Made by a program: the position numbers and the translations under genes. A stretch of 64,000 bases of DNA, taken from Paracoccus denitrificans. GTDB taxonomy: Bacteria; Pseudomonadota; Alphaproteobacteria; Rhodobacterales; Rhodobacteraceae. The stretch is taken from contig NZ_FNEA01000007.1 in the NCBI RefSeq assembly GCF_900100045.1, positions 62,001 to 126,000 of the forward strand, read 5' to 3'. Position 1 is the first letter of the stretch, and each line of letters opens with the position of its first letter. Below the pieces are notes generated by a model. That model was not told where the DNA came from and ran no database searches. It saw only the letters and a program-made list of their open reading frames with translations. This document shows, piece by piece, positions 47,179-61,068 of this stretch.

Positions 47179-49380
47179 ATGTCCCCGCCGCTTTTCTATC
47201 CCCATGGCGCGCGCATCGCGGTGCTGACGCAAGAGGTGGTCGGGGTGCTCGACTATCTTGCGCCCGAGGGGGGCGTGCGGCTGGGCCAGCTTGTCGTCGT
47301 GCCGCTGGGTCCGCGCCGGGTGATGGGCGCGGTCTGGGGGCCGGGGATCGGCGATTTCGATGCGGCGAGGCTGCGGCCGGTGGCGCGGCTGATCGACGCG
47401 CCGCCGCTGACGCCGGGGATGATCGAGTTCCTGATCCGCATGGGCGAATACACGCTGACGCCGCTGCCCTTGCTTTTGCGCATGGCGACGCGGGCACCGG
47501 ACCTGGACCAGCCGCCCTCGGCCCGGCGCATCATCCATCGCGCGGGGCCGCCGCCCGCGCGCATGACCGATGCCCGCGCCGCCGTGCTGCGGGTAATCGA
47601 GGATCACGGCGGCGCCGGTTTCGCGCCGGGCGAGCTGGCGCAGCTGGCCGGGGTCAGCGCATCGGTGGTGCAGGGGCTGGTCAAGGCCGGCACGCTGGCC
47701 GAGGTGCTGGCGCCGCGCGATGTGCCCTATCCGCGACTGGACCCCGGCCTGCCGGGCAAGCCGCTGGCCGAGGATCAGGCCGAGGCGGCGGAGACCCTGC
47801 GCGATGCGCTGAAGAGCCACGCCTATGGCACTACGTTGCTGCGCGGCGTTACCGGCTCGGGCAAGACCGAGGTTTATCTTGAGGCCGTCGCGGAATGCCT
47901 GCGCCAGGGTCGGCAGGCGCTGGTGCTGCTGCCCGAGATCGCGCTGTCGGCCGAGTTCCTCGACCGGGTCGAGGCGCGCTTCGGTGCCCGGCCCGGCGAA
48001 TGGCATTCGGGCATCACCCGCACGGAACGCCGGCGGCTGTGGACCATGGCGGCGCAAAACCATGTCGGGCTGGTGGTGGGCGCGCGTTCGGCGCTGTTCC
48101 TGCCCTTTGCCGACCTGGGCCTGATCGTCGTCGATGAAGAGCACGATTCCAGCTACAAGCAGGAGGATGCGGTCTATTACAGCGCCCGCGACATGGCGGT
48201 GCTGCGCGCCAGCGTCGAAGCTGCGCAGGTGGTGCTGGCCTCGGCCACGCCCTCGGTCGAAAGCTGGGTGAATGCGGGATCGGGGAAATACCGCCGCCTC
48301 GACCTGAGGGCGCGCTATGGCACGGCCGACCTGCCCGAGATGGGCACCATCGACCTGCGCCAGCAGGAGATGGAGAGGGGCCGCTGGATCAGCCCCCGCC
48401 TTGCCGCCGAGATCCGCGCGCGCAAGGAACGCGGGGAGCAGTCGCTGTTGTTCCTGAACCGGCGCGGCTATGCGCCGATCACTGCCTGCCGGGCCTGCGG
48501 CCAGCAGATCGGCTGCGACCATTGCGACGCTCGCATGGTCGAGCATCGCTTCCAGAACCGCCTGGTCTGCCATCAATGCGGCGCGACCAAGCCGATCCCG
48601 AACGCCTGCCCAAGCTGCGGGGTCGAGGGCAAGATGACCGCCATCGGGCCGGGGGTGGAACGGCTGGCCGAGGAGGTGGCCGAGCGGTTCCCCGAGGCGA
48701 AGGCGACGGTCCTGTCCTCGGACCTGTTCCATTCGGCCCGCGCGCTGAAAGAGGCGATCGCCGAGATCGGGGCGGGCAGCACCGACATCATCATCGGCAC
48801 GCAGATCGTCGCCAAGGGGCACAATTTCCCCCGCCTGACGCTGGTGGGCGTGATCGACGCCGACCTTGGCCTGCAGGGCGCCGACCTGCGCGCGGCCGAG
48901 CGCAGCTTCCAGCTGATGCGGCAGGTGGCGGGACGGGCCGGGCGCGAGGGCGGCGATGCGCGGGGGCTGGCGCTGCTCCAGACCCATCAGCCCGACCATC
49001 CGGTGATCCGCGCCATCCTGTCGGGCGAGGACGAGGCGTTCTGGGATGCCGAGGCCGTGGCGCGCCAGGCGGCGGGCATGCCGCCCTTTGGCCGGCTGGC
49101 GGGGATCATCCTGTCGCATCCCGACCAGCCGGTGGTCGAGGATTACGCCCGCGAACTGGCTCGCCGCGCCGAGCCCCTGCGCGCCATCGGTGCCGAGCTG
49201 TTCGGCCCGGCCCCCGCACCCATCGCCCGCATCCGCGCGCGCTATCGGGTGCGGATGCTGATCCGTGCGCCGCGCCAGGCGCCGGTGCAGGGCGCGATCG
49301 CCGAGTGGCTGGCGTCGGCACCCAAACCGCCCAGCAACCTGCGGCTGGCGGTGGATATCGATCCGCAAAGCTTTCTCTGA
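47179..49380 (+). CDS. priA: Primosomal protein N' (replication restart helicase)
   Basis: A 3'-5' superfamily 2 helicase (733 aa) that reloads the replisome at stalled forks. N-terminal DNA-binding part (about 1-190), helicase motifs [12 protein letters not shown] (about 225-236, Walker A) and [15 protein letters not shown] (about 316-330), then the zinc-binding cysteines [17 protein letters not shown] and [18 protein letters not shown] (about 436-480), and [12 protein letters not shown] (motif V). Confidence 0.96.
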   Translation: MSPPLFYPHGARIAVLTQEVVGVLDYLAPEGGVRLGQLVVVPLGPRRVMGAVWGPGIGDFDAARLRPVARLIDAPPLTPGMIEFLIRMGEYTLTPLPLLLRMATRAPDLDQPPSARRIIHRAGPPPARMTDARAAVLRVIEDHGGAGFAPGELAQLAGVSASVVQGLVKAGTLAEVLAPRDVPYPRLDPGLPGKPLAEDQAEAAETLRDALKSHAYGTTLLRGVTGSGKTEVYLEAVAECLRQGRQALVLLPEIALSAEFLDRVEARFGARPGEWHSGITRTERRRLWTMAAQNHVGLVVGARSALFLPFADLGLIVVDEEHDSSYKQEDAVYYSARDMAVLRASVEAAQVVLASATPSVESWVNAGSGKYRRLDLRARYGTADLPEMGTIDLRQQEMERGRWISPRLAAEIRARKERGEQSLLFLNRRGYAPITACRACGQQIGCDHCDARMVEHRFQNRLVCHQCGATKPIPNACPSCGVEGKMTAIGPGVERLAEEVAERFPEAKATVLSSDLFHSARALKEAIAEIGAGSTDIIIGTQIVAKGHNFPRLTLVGVIDADLGLQGADLRAAERSFQLMRQVAGRAGREGGDARGLALLQTHQPDHPVIRAILSGEDEAFWDAEAVARQAAGMPPFGRLAGIILSHPDQPVVEDYARELARRAEPLRAIGAELFGPAPAPIARIRARYRVRMLIRAPRQAPVQGAIAEWLASAPKPPSNLRLAVDIDPQSFL

Positions 49381-49417
49381 TCCCGGCCGGCCCCGCGGCA
49401 GGCGGGCCATCCGACGG

Positions 49418-49451
49418 CAAAACGCCCGTGAACCGTTTCCGGTCCACGGGC
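49418..49451 (-). terminator. Terminator after katG
   Basis: A 12-base stem with one mismatch (GCCCGTGAACCG / CGGTCCACGGGC, loop TTTC or so), followed on the minus strand by GTTTTGC. It lies in the 135-base convergent gap between priA and katG and suits katG termination. Confidence 0.65.
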
Positions 49452-49515
49452 AGCAATCGTTACCACAACTGGTCTCCCCGGGGCGATCCCTCGCCCACGG
49501 GGACAGGAAACCTGA

Positions 49516-51948
<2,433 letters not shown>

Positions 51949-52215
51949 TCAGTTGCGCGGCCGGGCGCGGTCCATCAGGCCGCGGATCCAGCGGCCCGAG
52001 GCCCAGGCCGCCGGCACGCCCAGCACCAGCGCGGCACCGGCCGCCCGGATGGGCGCCAGCACCGGCAGGCCGATCCAGCTGGCCAGCAGCGACAGCATGA
52101 ACAGGTTGATCCAGACCGCCGCCGCCGCGAAGGGATAGAACAGCAGCGCCAGTTTCCAGACCGGCCAGCCGTCAGTGGCTGGTTCCGTCCTCGAAGGTGA
52201 TCTTGTTCCAGACAT
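51949..52215 (-). CDS. Small membrane protein ending the nir cluster
   Basis: 88 aa with two hydrophobic helices (KLALLFYPFAAAAVWINLFM and the stretch around VLAPIRAAGAALVLGVPAAW) and a basic C-terminus (RARPRN). The ATG at 52215 lies inside the 3' end of nirN in another frame (44-base overlap). Not recognised as a named nir gene. Its place at the end of the heme d1 operon suggests a link to NirN or to denitrification membranes, but that is only context. Confidence 0.6.
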   Translation of the reverse strand: MSGTRSPSRTEPATDGWPVWKLALLFYPFAAAAVWINLFMLSLLASWIGLPVLAPIRAAGAALVLGVPAAWASGRWIRGLMDRARPRN

Positions 52216-53626
52216 TGTATTTCCCCGAAGGCTTGCGCATCGGCAGCCGCTTCACCTCGTCCAGCGTTTTCGCATCATAGATCACGACAGCGCCCTCGTC
52301 CTCCCAAAGCGAAACCAGCACATGGCTGCCGTCGCGGGTGAATTCGCTATGGGCGAATGTCTGGCCGGGAAAGGGCGCGAGCGTCTTGACGATCTCGAGC
52401 GTCTGCTTGTCGATGACGTGCATCTCGTCCTTGTGCGGGCCAAAGAACACATCCGCCCAGACATAGGGGCTGGTGGCATGGCCGCGCAGGAAAAAGCCAG
52501 GGCCGCTCGTCTTGATCTGCTTGACCAGGCTCCAGTCCTGCATGTCGATGACCGAAAGCACGCCCTCGCCCAGATGCGGGGTGGCCATGACGCGGCGGCC
52601 GTCCCGTTCCCAGGTGATGCCCGAGCCCAGATGCGGCATGCCGGGCAGGGGCAGTTCCGCCACCTTGTGCCCGTCGTCCAGGTCGATTGCCACGCCCTTG
52701 TCGCCGTCGCGGTTGGCGCCGATCAACTGCCGATAGTCGGGCGAGAAGAAGAAATCGTCCAGCGGCTCGTCGATGGGGATGCGGCGGATGGACAGGTCGG
52801 TCGTCGCGACCTCCCAGATTTCGGGCGCGTCCTTCAGCGCCAGCACGAAGCTGTGGCGCTGCGGCGCCTGATAGACGGCGCTGACCCGGCTGGGGGTGCC
52901 GTCGACCTGCGTGGCGATCAGTCGCAGCGGGTTCAGGTCCGAATCGAGGATGGTCAGGCTTTCCGGCAGATAGTTCGCCACCGCGATGCGCTGGCCGTCC
53001 GGGCTGATGGCGATGTTGCGGCTGTTCAGCGCGGCGCGGATGCGGCCGACTTCTGCCAGCGACCAGATATCGTATTTCTGCACCCAGCCGTCGCGCGACA
53101 TGATGTAGACGAAGCGCCCGTCGGGGCTGAATTTCGGCCCGCCATGCACAGCAAAGGGGGTGGCGAAGCGGGCCAGCACCTCGAACGTGTCGCCGTCCAG
53201 CACGCTGACGTGATGGTCGCCGGTCTCCACCACCAGCGTGATGTTCAGCGGATCGGCGGCAAAGACCGGCTTTTCCGCCGGCTGGTAGTCGGGATTCATC
53301 TCGCGGCTGGCGGCGATCTGTTCGGCGCTCCAGTCCGGGCGGTGGTCCAACGGTGCGGTGACGTAGTCCACCAGCGCGGTGATGGATTCCGGCGAAAGCC
53401 GGTCGGCAAAGCCCTCCATCTGGGTCGAGACCCGGCCTTGGGCGATCACCGTGTCGATGCCTCGCACCCGGCCCAGCGTTTCGGGGATCAGCGCCGGGCC
53501 GGTGCCGCCCAAGCGGTCCTCGCCATGGCAGGCGGCGCAATGCTCGGCATAGTCGGCGGCCGGGTCGGCATGGGCCGTCAGCGGCAGGGCGAGCAGCAGG
53601 CTAAAGAAAGCGGTGGGCCGGATCAT
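52172..53626 (-). CDS. nirN: Heme d1 dehydrogenase NirN
   Basis: A periplasmic NirS paralogue (484 aa) that oxidises dihydro-heme d1 in the last step of d1 synthesis. Signal peptide [20 protein letters not shown], a c-type heme motif CAACH (Cys30, Cys33, His34), and an eight-bladed d1-type propeller from about residue 130. The start at 53626 overlaps the end of nirJ by 26 bases. A longer frame to 53674 lies within nirJ. Confidence 0.93.
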   Translation of the reverse strand: MIRPTAFFSLLLALPLTAHADPAADYAEHCAACHGEDRLGGTGPALIPETLGRVRGIDTVIAQGRVSTQMEGFADRLSPESITALVDYVTAPLDHRPDWSAEQIAASREMNPDYQPAEKPVFAADPLNITLVVETGDHHVSVLDGDTFEVLARFATPFAVHGGPKFSPDGRFVYIMSRDGWVQKYDIWSLAEVGRIRAALNSRNIAISPDGQRIAVANYLPESLTILDSDLNPLRLIATQVDGTPSRVSAVYQAPQRHSFVLALKDAPEIWEVATTDLSIRRIPIDEPLDDFFFSPDYRQLIGANRDGDKGVAIDLDDGHKVAELPLPGMPHLGSGITWERDGRRVMATPHLGEGVLSVIDMQDWSLVKQIKTSGPGFFLRGHATSPYVWADVFFGPHKDEMHVIDKQTLEIVKTLAPFPGQTFAHSEFTRDGSHVLVSLWEDEGAVVIYDAKTLDEVKRLPMRKPSGKYNVWNKITFEDGTSH

Positions 53627-54824
53627 GGCTTTTTCCCCGGAAAGGCGTGACGGCAAGGCGGTCCAGGTCAGCACCTTCTGCGCCGATCTCGGAGCCCGAG
53701 AGATAGCAGGCCGGATCCTCGGCCCATGGATCGCCGGTCAGTTGCAGCGCCCGGATGCGGGTATTGCCGCCGCAGACCGCCTGATAGGCGCAGGCGCCGC
53801 AGCGCCCCTTCAGCGGCCGCGGCCGGGTGCGCAGCGTGGCCAGGATCGGGTCGTCCCCGGTCCAGATCGCCGAGAACGGCCGCTCCTTGACCGAGCCCAG
53901 CGTGTAGTCCGACCAGTAGGTGTCGGGATGGACCTTGCCCTGCGGGTCGATATTGCCGACGCCCAGGCCCGAGGAGTTGCCGCCCCACGCCTCCAGATGC
54001 GCGCGCAGATGGGCGACGGCTGCCGGCGGAAAGCGCGTCTCGGCCCAGCGCAGGAAATAGACCGCATCGGCATCGTTGTTGCCGGTCACGACCTCCAGCG
54101 GTTCGGCCCGCTCCACCGCCTCCCAGGCGCGGGCGATCAGCAGCTCCATGGCGCGGCGGGTGCGGGCATGTTCGGTATCCTCGCCCCGGTGCTTGTCGCC
54201 GCGGCCGGCATAGACCAGATGCGACAGATAGAACTTGTCCACGCCCTCGTCGCGGCACAGGTCCAGCATGGCGGGCAGGTGATGGGCGTTGCCCTCGGTG
54301 ATGGTAAAGCGCAGGCCGACCTTGACGCCTTGCGCCTTGCAGGCCCGCACGCCGGCCAGCGCCTGGTCGAAGGCACCCTCGACGCCGCGGAACCAGTCGT
54401 TCACCGCGTCGATCCCATCCAGCGAGATGCCGACATAGTCGAAGCCCAGCCCGGCCAGCCGGTCCACGTTCTGGGCATTGATCCTGGTGCCGTTGGTGGA
54501 CAGCGACAGGTGGCGGAAATCGAGCCTCCGCGCCTCCTCGGCCAGTTCCCAGAAGTCGAAGCGCGACATCGGCTCGCCCCCCGACAGGATCAGGGCCGGG
54601 ATACGGAAATCCGACAGGTCGCGCAGCACGGCCATGGCCTGCTCATGCGTCAGCTCGCCCGGAAACGGCCGGTCGGCCGAGACGGTATAGCAATGGCGGC
54701 ATTTCAGGTTGCAGCTGCGCGTCAGGTTCCAGATCACCACCGGGCGGACCGTACCCGGCCGTGTCCGGCGGCGCGGCGGCGAGGGGTCCAGAAGCTGCTG
54801 CATATATTGGGTCAGGCGGAACAT
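53601..54824 (-). CDS. nirJ: Heme d1 biosynthesis radical SAM protein NirJ
   Basis: A cytoplasmic radical-SAM enzyme (407 aa) removing two propionate side chains during heme d1 synthesis. The cluster motif CNLKCRHCY is at residues 38-46, ILSGGEP follows (about 79-85), and a C-terminal SPASM-like cysteine set appears in [17 protein letters not shown] with a later Cys near WAEDPACY. It starts 14 bases after nirH. Confidence 0.94.
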   Translation of the reverse strand: MFRLTQYMQQLLDPSPPRRRTRPGTVRPVVIWNLTRSCNLKCRHCYTVSADRPFPGELTHEQAMAVLRDLSDFRIPALILSGGEPMSRFDFWELAEEARRLDFRHLSLSTNGTRINAQNVDRLAGLGFDYVGISLDGIDAVNDWFRGVEGAFDQALAGVRACKAQGVKVGLRFTITEGNAHHLPAMLDLCRDEGVDKFYLSHLVYAGRGDKHRGEDTEHARTRRAMELLIARAWEAVERAEPLEVVTGNNDADAVYFLRWAETRFPPAAVAHLRAHLEAWGGNSSGLGVGNIDPQGKVHPDTYWSDYTLGSVKERPFSAIWTGDDPILATLRTRPRPLKGRCGACAYQAVCGGNTRIRALQLTGDPWAEDPACYLSGSEIGAEGADLDRLAVTPFRGKSHDPAHRFL

Positions 54825-54837
54825 GGCTTTGCCTTTC

Positions 54838-55320
54838 TTAGCCGTCCTTCAGGCGCAGGCCGGTCTTTTTCAGAATCCGGGTGGAATAGAGGATGTCGTC
54901 GGCCCGGCAGGCGGGGCCGAGCAGGGCGCGGACCTGCGCGCGCTTTTCCTCGACCTCGGCCCGGCTTTGGCCGTGCAGCATGGCGAACAGGTTGTAGCGC
55001 CAGACCGGCGCGCGCGGGCGCAGATAGCAATGCGTCACGAAATCCAGCGCGCCGACCTTTTCGCCCAGGGCTTCCGCCTGCGCGTCGTCCACGTCCCAGA
55101 CGCTCATGCCATTCGCGGTCATTCCCAGCGCGTAATGATTGGGCGCGATGGCGATGCGGCGGATCACGCCCTGCGCATTCAGGGCCGACAGCCGGGCGAT
55201 GACCTGCGTTTCGGACACGCCCAGATCGGCGGCGATGCGGGCATAGGGCGCCTCGACCAGCGGCAACCCGGCTTGCGTCGCGGCGATCAGCCGGCGGTCG
55301 GTATCGTCCGGCGCCGTCAT
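54838..55320 (-). CDS. nirH: Siroheme decarboxylase subunit NirH
   Basis: A 160 aa Lrp/AsnC-fold protein that, with the related NirDL and NirG proteins, decarboxylates siroheme to 12,18-didecarboxysiroheme. It has an N-terminal winged helix ([20 protein letters not shown]) and a C-terminal domain with [15 protein letters not shown]. The ATG overlaps the nirG stop (ATGA). It is not expected to bind DNA despite the fold. Confidence 0.92.
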   Translation of the reverse strand: MTAPDDTDRRLIAATQAGLPLVEAPYARIAADLGVSETQVIARLSALNAQGVIRRIAIAPNHYALGMTANGMSVWDVDDAQAEALGEKVGALDFVTHCYLRPRAPVWRYNLFAMLHGQSRAEVEEKRAQVRALLGPACRADDILYSTRILKKTGLRLKDG

Positions 55321-55790
55321 GCCGCCACCCTAAAGCCGATGAAGAATTCCCGCAGTTTGGGAAAGCGCCAGACGGTCAGCCCGGTCTCGGCCTCGATCCG
55401 CTCGGCGATTTCGGCAATGCCTTCGGGCGTGGCGGTGGCGAGCACGAACCACATGTTCAGTGCATGGTCGCGGGCATAGTTGTGCGCGACCTCGGGATGG
55501 GCGTTGACCAGATCGGCGATGCGGTCGAAATCCGCCTCGGGCGCGGAGAGCGCGCAAAGGCAGAAGGCCCCGCCCATCGCCGCGGCGTCGTAGAAGGGGC
55601 CGAAGCGGGTGATGGCGCCGATCTCGCGCAGCCGTTCCAGCCGCCCGATCAGTGCGGTTCCGGTCAGGCCGAGCGCCGCGCCGGCGTCGTCGAAGGGGCG
55701 GGGGGTCAGCGGAAACCCCTCTTGCAGGTTGTTCAGGATGGCGCGGTCGGTGTCGTCCAGCGCCTCGGGCGGCAGGGTCTGGCGTCTCAT
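55317..55790 (-). CDS. nirG: Siroheme decarboxylase subunit NirG
   Basis: A 157 aa paralogue of NirH and NirDL with the same layout: winged helix (LDDTDRAILNNLQEGFPLTP, about 11-30), LGLTGTALIGRLERLREIGA, and a C-terminal domain containing HNYARDHALNMWFVLATATP. The ATG overlaps the nirDL stop. Naming as NirG rather than NirL rests on gene order, since L appears fused to D here. Confidence 0.9.
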   Translation of the reverse strand: MRRQTLPPEALDDTDRAILNNLQEGFPLTPRPFDDAGAALGLTGTALIGRLERLREIGAITRFGPFYDAAAMGGAFCLCALSAPEADFDRIADLVNAHPEVAHNYARDHALNMWFVLATATPEGIAEIAERIEAETGLTVWRFPKLREFFIGFRVAA

Positions 55791-56764
55791 GCGGCTACCT
55801 CGGCGATGGTGGCGCCGCGCTGGCGAAAGCAGCGCGTCGAAAACAGGATGCGATGCGGGACCTCCTGCAACTCCGGCAGGGCGCGGGCCTCGGCCAGCAC
55901 CTCCATCGCCTCGGCGTGCGAGCGGGCGTGGATCATGCAGAACAGCGGCCAGTCCCACAACCCGGGCACGCAGCGACGCTGATAGCACAGCGTCACGCCG
56001 GGAACTCCGGCCAGCGCGGTGCCGGCCGCCTCGACGGCCGCTTCGGGCAGGCGCCAGACCACCATGGCGTTCTGGGTCCAGCCAAGCGCGCGGTGCTTCA
56101 CGATCACGCCGACGCGGGTCAGGATGCGCGCCTCGGCCAGCGCGCGGATGCGCGAGATCACCTCGGCCTCGCTGCGGTGCAGCGCCTGTCCCAGCGCGAC
56201 GAAGGGGCGCGGGACCAGCGCCAGCCCGGAGGAAAGCGCCTGCATCAGCGCCTTGTCGCGTGGGCGCAGGGCATCCAGGTCGGCGGGCCGGTCCAGTGCC
56301 ATGGCGCGGCGCGGGCCGATCAGCGGAAAGCCCAGGTCGATGTTGAAGGCGCGCACAAGCGGCAGGGACAGCACGGCAAGCCCCGTCGCCGCCTCGATCC
56401 GGACAAGGCTTTCGGCCAGCGCCGCCGTATCGGGGGCGGTGGCGACGAACCACAGGTTCCAGTCGCCCTCGCGCAGATAGGAGTGGTTGACGCCCGGCTC
56501 GGCCCCGACCAGTGCTGCGATCTCGTCCACGCGCGGGGCGGGCACCCGCAGCGCGGCCAGCGTCGAGGCGCCGGCGGTGTTCGGCCGGCAGGTGGCGCCG
56601 ATGCGCGAAACGATACCCTCGTCGCGCAGGCGCACGAGACGGGCGATCACCTCGGCTTCGCCGGTGCCAAGGCGCGTGGCCATGGCGGCAAAGGGCCGGG
56701 GCTCCAGCGGCAGGTCGCGCTGGAAGCCGTCGAGCAGGCGCAGGTCCAGGTCGTCCATCGTCAT
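55787..56764 (-). CDS. nirDL: Siroheme decarboxylase, NirD-NirL fusion
   Basis: 325 aa made of two tandem NirD/L-type units (about 1-155 and 165-325), each with a winged helix (LDLRLLDGFQRDLPLEPRPF; RPRDKALMQALSSGLALVPR) and a matching domain (HSYLREGDWNLWFVATAP; the second with GLWDWPLFCMIHARSH). The fusion is the arrangement known from Paracoccus. The ATG at 56764 overlaps the nirF stop (ATGA). An ATG two codons later is also possible. Confidence 0.92.
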   Translation of the reverse strand: MTMDDLDLRLLDGFQRDLPLEPRPFAAMATRLGTGEAEVIARLVRLRDEGIVSRIGATCRPNTAGASTLAALRVPAPRVDEIAALVGAEPGVNHSYLREGDWNLWFVATAPDTAALAESLVRIEAATGLAVLSLPLVRAFNIDLGFPLIGPRRAMALDRPADLDALRPRDKALMQALSSGLALVPRPFVALGQALHRSEAEVISRIRALAEARILTRVGVIVKHRALGWTQNAMVVWRLPEAAVEAAGTALAGVPGVTLCYQRRCVPGLWDWPLFCMIHARSHAEAMEVLAEARALPELQEVPHRILFSTRCFRQRGATIAEVAA

Positions 56765-57915
56765 AGCCCCGTCCGATGCGCGCGGTCGGTGAAGAATATC
56801 CCCGAGGGCGCGCGCGCCTCGATCTCGCCCAGGACCTCGCGGGTGCGGGTGTCGCGGATCTCGATCCGGTTCTCGTCGCGGACCGACAGCCAGACCTCGC
56901 GGCCGCGCGGGGCGAATTCCATGTGCAGCACGCCCTTGCCGGGGGTCAGCGTGTCCAGGACCTCATGGGTCAGCACATCGACCACCTGCAGCTTGTCGTT
57001 GTCGGGCGGGGCGAAATTCACCCAGACCTCACGCTTGTCGGGACGGGCCAGCGCAAAGACCGGCTGGCCGGCCAGGTCGGTGCGGGCGATCTCGGCCAGC
57101 CCGTCGGCATCGACCCAAAGCAGTTGGTGCAGCCCCACGGCGGGCAGGGCAAAGACCCCGTCGGCCAGCGTCCAGCCCTGCAGATGCGGCATCTTGTAGA
57201 CCGGCAGGTCGGGCTGGTCCTTGCCGTAATCGGGCAGGAAGCGCGTGACCTTGGGCGGATCCTGCCACAGATCGACCTGCGTCAGCCCCTTTTCGCCGAA
57301 AAGCCCGACGATATAGTGCCGCCCGTCGCCGGTCAGCAGCGCGTCATAGGGATTGGCGCCGATGCCCTCCAGCCTGGTGATCGCCGGCTGCGCGGGATCG
57401 GCGGAATGGTCGAGGATCCAGACCTCGCCCGTGTCCCAGGTGGCGACGACGAAGCGCGAGCCCGGCGCATCGGCGATGCCCACGGTTTTCGAGCCCATCG
57501 GCACGTCCGCCACTGGCTCCAGCGTCTCGGCGTCGAAGACCTTGACGCCGCCCGGCTCGTAATTCGCGACCGCGACCAGCCGGCCGTCGTCCGAGATGGC
57601 GCCGCCGATGGAGTTGCCGGCCTGCACCACGCGGTGGACCACCTGACGGGTCAGGATGTCCACCTTGGTCAAGCCGCCGTCGCGGCCGAAGACATAGGCG
57701 AAGCGTTCGTCGGGGGAATAGACGAGGCTGGCATGGGACAGATCGCCCAGGCCCTCGATCCGGCCGAGGGCTGCGCGTTCGCTGCGGTCCACGACCAGCA
57801 GCGAGCCCGCCTCGCGCTCGACGATCAGGCCCAGGTCGCCGGTGCCGCGCAATTCGTCGGCCAGCGCCGGGGCGGCGATCAGCAGGAGGGCGGCGAGAGT
57901 TGCCTTGAACATCAT
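56761..57915 (-). CDS. nirF: Heme d1 biosynthesis protein NirF
   Basis: A d1-domain-like propeller (384 aa) that binds heme d1 intermediates. A signal peptide (MMFKATLAALLLIAAPALA) directs it to the periplasm, and no CxxCH is present, unlike NirS and NirN. Features include YSPDERFAYVFGRDGGLTKV (about 67-86), GSKTVGIADAPGSRFVVATW and YKMPHLQGWTLADGVFAL. The ATG overlaps the nirC stop (ATGA). Confidence 0.93.
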   Translation of the reverse strand: MMFKATLAALLLIAAPALADELRGTGDLGLIVEREAGSLLVVDRSERAALGRIEGLGDLSHASLVYSPDERFAYVFGRDGGLTKVDILTRQVVHRVVQAGNSIGGAISDDGRLVAVANYEPGGVKVFDAETLEPVADVPMGSKTVGIADAPGSRFVVATWDTGEVWILDHSADPAQPAITRLEGIGANPYDALLTGDGRHYIVGLFGEKGLTQVDLWQDPPKVTRFLPDYGKDQPDLPVYKMPHLQGWTLADGVFALPAVGLHQLLWVDADGLAEIARTDLAGQPVFALARPDKREVWVNFAPPDNDKLQVVDVLTHEVLDTLTPGKGVLHMEFAPRGREVWLSVRDENRIEIRDTRTREVLGEIEARAPSGIFFTDRAHRTGL

Positions 57916-58223
57916 TCCGTCTCCGTCTTCAGAAGGTAATCGGCGATCCAGCGCGCATCGTCCTCGGTCAGCAGCGGGCGCCAGCCGGGCATGGCGGTGC
58001 CGGGCATGCCGTCCAGGATCACGTCGCTCAGGTCCTCGACGTCGCGCCCGGCCAGTGCCGCCGCCGTGATCGGGCGGCCCAGCCCGCCGGTCATCCGCAA
58101 GCCGTGGCAGGAGCCGCAATCCTGGCGCACCAGATGGCGCAATTCGTCCTGCCGCGCGGCATCGGGCGGTCCCGCAACCGCGGTCCCCGCCAGAAGCACC
58201 AGCAGGAGCGCCAGCCTAGCCAT
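57912..58223 (-). CDS. nirC: c-type cytochrome NirC
   Basis: A 103 aa periplasmic monoheme cytochrome c. Signal peptide MARLALLLVLLAGTAVAG, heme motif CGSCH (Cys36, Cys39, His40), and a distal methionine probably in MPGTAMPGWRPL. It donates electrons to NirS or functions in heme d1 maturation. The ATG lies 8 bases inside the end of nirE. Confidence 0.93.
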   Translation of the reverse strand: MARLALLLVLLAGTAVAGPPDAARQDELRHLVRQDCGSCHGLRMTGGLGRPITAAALAGRDVEDLSDVILDGMPGTAMPGWRPLLTEDDARWIADYLLKTETE

Positions 58224-59079
58224 GCGCCACCAGCCGCCATTCCGGGCGGTAAAGCTCTTGGGGCAGGGCGCAATCCTCGGCCATCGCCGCGACATGGCCC
58301 ACGATGAACAGCACCGGCGCCGGCAGGGGCTTGCGCGCAAGGGCGGCGGCGATGTCCTGAAGCGTCGCGTGCAGCCGCTGCTCTTGCGGGGTGCTGGCCT
58401 GCGACACGGCCAGCACCGGCAGGTCGGCCGGCATGCCGTGGCGGATCAGCTCGCGCGCGATCTCGGCCATGTTCGCCGCGCCCATATAGATGGCCAGCGT
58501 GGTCTGCGGATCGGCGAGCGAGGCCCAGTCCAGATCCAGCGCCGCGTCCCGCGCCCGATGGCCGGTGACGTGGCGCAGCCCGGTCGCGAGCCCGCGATGC
58601 GTCAGCGGAAAGCGGGCCGAGACCGCCGCCCCCTGCGCCGCGGTGATGCCGGGCACATAGTCGCAGGGGATGCCGGCTCGGGTCACGGCCTCGAACTCCT
58701 CGCCGCCGCGGCCGAAGATCGTCGGGTCGCCGCCCTTGAGCCGCGCCACGGTCAGGCCGGAAAGGCCCAGCTCGACCAGCAGGGCGTTGATCTGTTCCTG
58801 CGGCACCGGATGGAAGCCCGCCGCCTTGCCCACCGGGATGCGCCGGACATGGGCAGGGATGCAGGCCATCACCTCGTCCGAGACCAGCCGGTCATGCACC
58901 ACCACATCCGCCTGCTGCAAAAGCCGCAAAGCCCGCAGCGTCAGCAATTCCGGGTCGCCCGGGCCTGCGCCGATCAGATCGACCCGGCCCATCCCCGCCT
59001 TGCCCCGCACCGCACCGTCCGCGCCGCTGCGCGCGGCCTTTCCTTGCGCGGCCCCGTTCGTCACCGTCTTGCCGGCCAT
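58216..59079 (-). CDS. nirE: Uroporphyrinogen-III C-methyltransferase NirE
   Basis: The SAM-dependent enzyme making precorrin-2 from uroporphyrinogen III for heme d1 (287 aa). A 28-residue Gly/Ala/Lys-rich N-terminal extension precedes the conserved VDLIGAGPGDPELLTLRAL. Then come VVVHDRLVSDEV, VARLKGGDPTIFGRGGEEFE, YVPGITAAQGAA and PLTHRG. Precorrin-2 is also the entry to the cob genes in this window, which have no cobA beside them. 71 bases separate it from nirS. Confidence 0.95.
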   Translation of the reverse strand: MAGKTVTNGAAQGKAARSGADGAVRGKAGMGRVDLIGAGPGDPELLTLRALRLLQQADVVVHDRLVSDEVMACIPAHVRRIPVGKAAGFHPVPQEQINALLVELGLSGLTVARLKGGDPTIFGRGGEEFEAVTRAGIPCDYVPGITAAQGAAVSARFPLTHRGLATGLRHVTGHRARDAALDLDWASLADPQTTLAIYMGAANMAEIARELIRHGMPADLPVLAVSQASTPQEQRLHATLQDIAAALARKPLPAPVLFIVGHVAAMAEDCALPQELYRPEWRLVAHG

Positions 59080-59150
59080 GTCCGAACCCCCATTGAAATA
59101 CTGCCGGGGCGGGGGCGCGAACGCCCCCACCTGGGTTGCAACCGCTCGAC

Positions 59151-60950
<1,800 letters not shown>

Positions 60951-61004
60951 CTATTTGCTGGCGCGCGTTCACGCCGTTCCTGGGCGCAATCCGCGCGCGG
61001 GGCT

Positions 61005-61018
61005 TTGACCTTTGTTAA
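61005..61018. promoter_or_regulatory. NNR/FNR-type box between nirS and nirI
   Basis: TTGACCTTTGTTAA, complement TTAACAAAGGTCAA, the NO-responsive NNR (Crp/Fnr family) site described for Paracoccus nir genes. It is centred 70 bases from the nirS ATG and 57 from the likely nirI ATG, so one box may serve both directions. No other good box was seen in the 127-base gap. Confidence 0.88.
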
Positions 61019-61068
61019 GGCCGAGGTGCGGCATTTGCGCGATCAGCGGGACGAACCCTGGGACGCGG

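Noticed and set aside
53601..54824. NirJ as a PQQ- or AdoMet-dependent peptide maturase
   Set aside because: The SPASM-like cysteines resemble those enzymes, but the location between nirH and nirN and the family N-terminus fit NirJ.
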